Under the pieces are notes generated by a model. The model was not told where the DNA came from. It did no database searches and saw only the letters and a list, made by a program, of their open reading frames with translations. A stretch of 31,193 nt of DNA, from positions 1 through 31,193 of the forward strand of contig CAZGIX010000035.1 in assembly GCA_964525785.1 (NCBI GenBank), written 5' to 3'. This stretch comes from JAQBDA01 sp964525785 (GTDB taxonomy: Bacteria; Chloroflexota; Anaerolineae; Anaerolineales; UBA4823). The position numbers and the translations under genes are program-made. Of this stretch, positions 30,575 to 31,193 are shown in pieces; position 1 is the first letter of the stretch; each line of letters begins with the position of its first letter.

Positions 30575-31033
30575 TTACATCGTCCATGACTGCAGCTCGA
30601 TCACGTTATCCTCAGGGTCAGCCACATAGCACCAGGTGACTTTCGCCCCGGTATCTATTTGCAAGGTGACGATCTCGCCAATTGGCCTGCCCCCGGATGC
30701 CAGAACTGTATCCCTGGCTGAGAAGACGTCCATCACGGAAAAGGCGATATGGCAGAAGCCCGGGCGATTTACAGCCGTCTCGGGGCGCTCCGCCAGGACG
30801 TTGTAGGTGAAGATTTCCAGCGTGGGTCCGTCATCGCCGTAGCCGGGCAGGCGCAGGTGCATACCCCGCAGCTCTGCACCGCTGACCCCGCTGCCAGCTT
30901 CGAGGTGGTCGCCCTTGAAATCTCGCTCCGGTGGGACAGGCCGGCAGCCAAAGACATTCTCGTAAAAGCGGGCCAACGATCGCCAATCTTTTGCGATCAA
31001 ATTTGTGTGCACATATCTCGCCTGGATCGCCAT
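30575..31033 (-). CDS. VOC-superfamily (glyoxalase/bleomycin-resistance fold) protein
   Basis: A 152-residue vicinal-oxygen-chelate protein with two beta-alpha-beta-beta-beta halves. Likely metal ligands are H9 (V-H-T-N-L), E73 (T-L-E-I-F-T-Y), H95 (F-C-H-I-A-F-S-V) and E147 (D-N-V-I-E-L-Q-S-W). A-R-F-Y-E-N-V-F-G-C is the usual first-helix phrase. All four ligand positions are kept, which fits a metal-dependent lyase or dioxygenase rather than a drug-binding protein; the substrate is unknown. The start at 31033 has GGAG six bases upstream; a longer frame to 31054 is not supported. Confidence 0.86.
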   Translation of the reverse strand: MAIQARYVHTNLIAKDWRSLARFYENVFGCRPVPPERDFKGDHLEAGSGVSGAELRGMHLRLPGYGDDGPTLEIFTYNVLAERPETAVNRPGFCHIAFSVMDVFSARDTVLASGGRPIGEIVTLQIDTGAKVTWCYVADPEDNVIELQSWTM

Positions 31034-31089
31034 CAATGTCTCCTGCATCAACAACCCCGTATCTCTGAGAACCTATCCAGGAAGCATCC

Positions 31090-31127
31090 TTGTGGTGTAT
31101 GCAGCGGTGCAGCCGCATACACCACAA
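31090..31127. repeat. 13-bp perfect inverted repeat upstream of the VOC gene
   Basis: TTGTGGTGTATGC (31090-31102) and GCATACACCACAA (31115-31127) pair perfectly around a 12-base loop. It lies about 57 bases before the VOC start. Read either way it lacks a proper U run directly after the stem. It could be a regulatory palindrome, a terminator of a gene beyond the right edge, or part of a dispersed repeat. Only one copy is present. Confidence 0.55.
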
Positions 31128-31157
31128 AGTAAATACAGTTTTTGGATAGATACTACG

Positions 31158-31185
31158 CATCGTCCGGGACTTCGCCCGGAAGATG
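31158..31185. repeat. Second hairpin-forming palindrome at the right edge
   Basis: CATC-G-TCCGGG (31158-31168) pairs with CCCGGA-A-GATG (31175-31185) around ACTTCG, a 10-bp stem with one mismatched pair. No coding frame with family features was found from 31034 to the right edge, so this end appears intergenic. Confidence 0.45.
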
Positions 31186-31193
31186 AGGCCCCT

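Noticed and set aside
30831..31160. Minus-strand frame running across the right-edge palindromes into the VOC gene
   Set aside because: It reads the VOC gene in a wrong frame and the palindrome as codons; no family resemblance.

Overview
The window looks like a scaffold of an uncultured Chloroflexota bacterium, probably Anaerolineae-like. The pointers are a GC-rich genome, long secreted beta-helix and DUF11 proteins ending in a short hydrophobic [Y/F]-L-P tail, a fabF-rnc-smc block, several genes without Shine-Dalgarno sites, and dispersed GTCATTGCGAG / GTCA-TTCTGAG type inverted repeats. It is probably a metagenome assembly, because it holds one 100-N gap. The taxonomic call is inference, not a search result.

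Layout. 1-241: 5' part of a carbamoyltransferase gene leaving the left edge. 436-9157: two large secreted proteins on the minus strand (a beta-helix protein and a seven-module DUF11 protein). Between them lie a divergent two-gene plus-strand unit (small ribbon-helix-helix-like protein plus a Cys-rich protein) and a flavin monooxygenase gene cut by the gap. 9418-11137: minus-strand pair of a zinc-ribbon/HEAT membrane protein and a ribonuclease D-like exonuclease. 11278-16034: plus-strand genes for an HD hydrolase, moaC-moaD-moaE (molybdopterin synthesis), a GxxExxY-family gene between inverted repeats, a threonine synthase-like enzyme and fabF. 16249-20608: rnc and smc, closed by a clear terminator. 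20741-20985: nested MITE-like inverted repeats. 21028-21972: polyphosphate kinase 2 under a consensus promoter. 22110-25212: a two-gene minus-strand operon of unusual zinc-ribbon-repeat proteins. 25484-28828: a secreted beta-propeller protein with one membrane span and a cytoplasmic TPR-like tail. 28856-31033: four minus-strand genes (HAD hydrolase, OsmC-like, small membrane protein, VOC/glyoxalase-fold). The right edge carries two hairpin-forming palindromes and no convincing gene.

Housekeeping functions are conventional: MoaC, MoaD and MoaE act consecutively around molybdopterin synthesis; FabF elongates fatty acids; RNase III and SMC serve RNA processing and chromosome organisation. The most novel-looking part is the 22110-25212 operon. 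Both proteins open with the same C-x4-H-S-G-E-W cap followed by tandem H-x-W...C-x5-C-x2-C repeats (five in one, two in the other). One then ends in a lipocalin-like domain. The other ends in two nucleoside 2-deoxyribosyltransferase/TIR-like Rossmann domains with the D-L-T and E-L-G motifs. A near-consensus promoter drives the pair. I suggest it as a candidate undescribed sensing/effector or nucleotide-metabolising system; its function is not known from the sequence alone.
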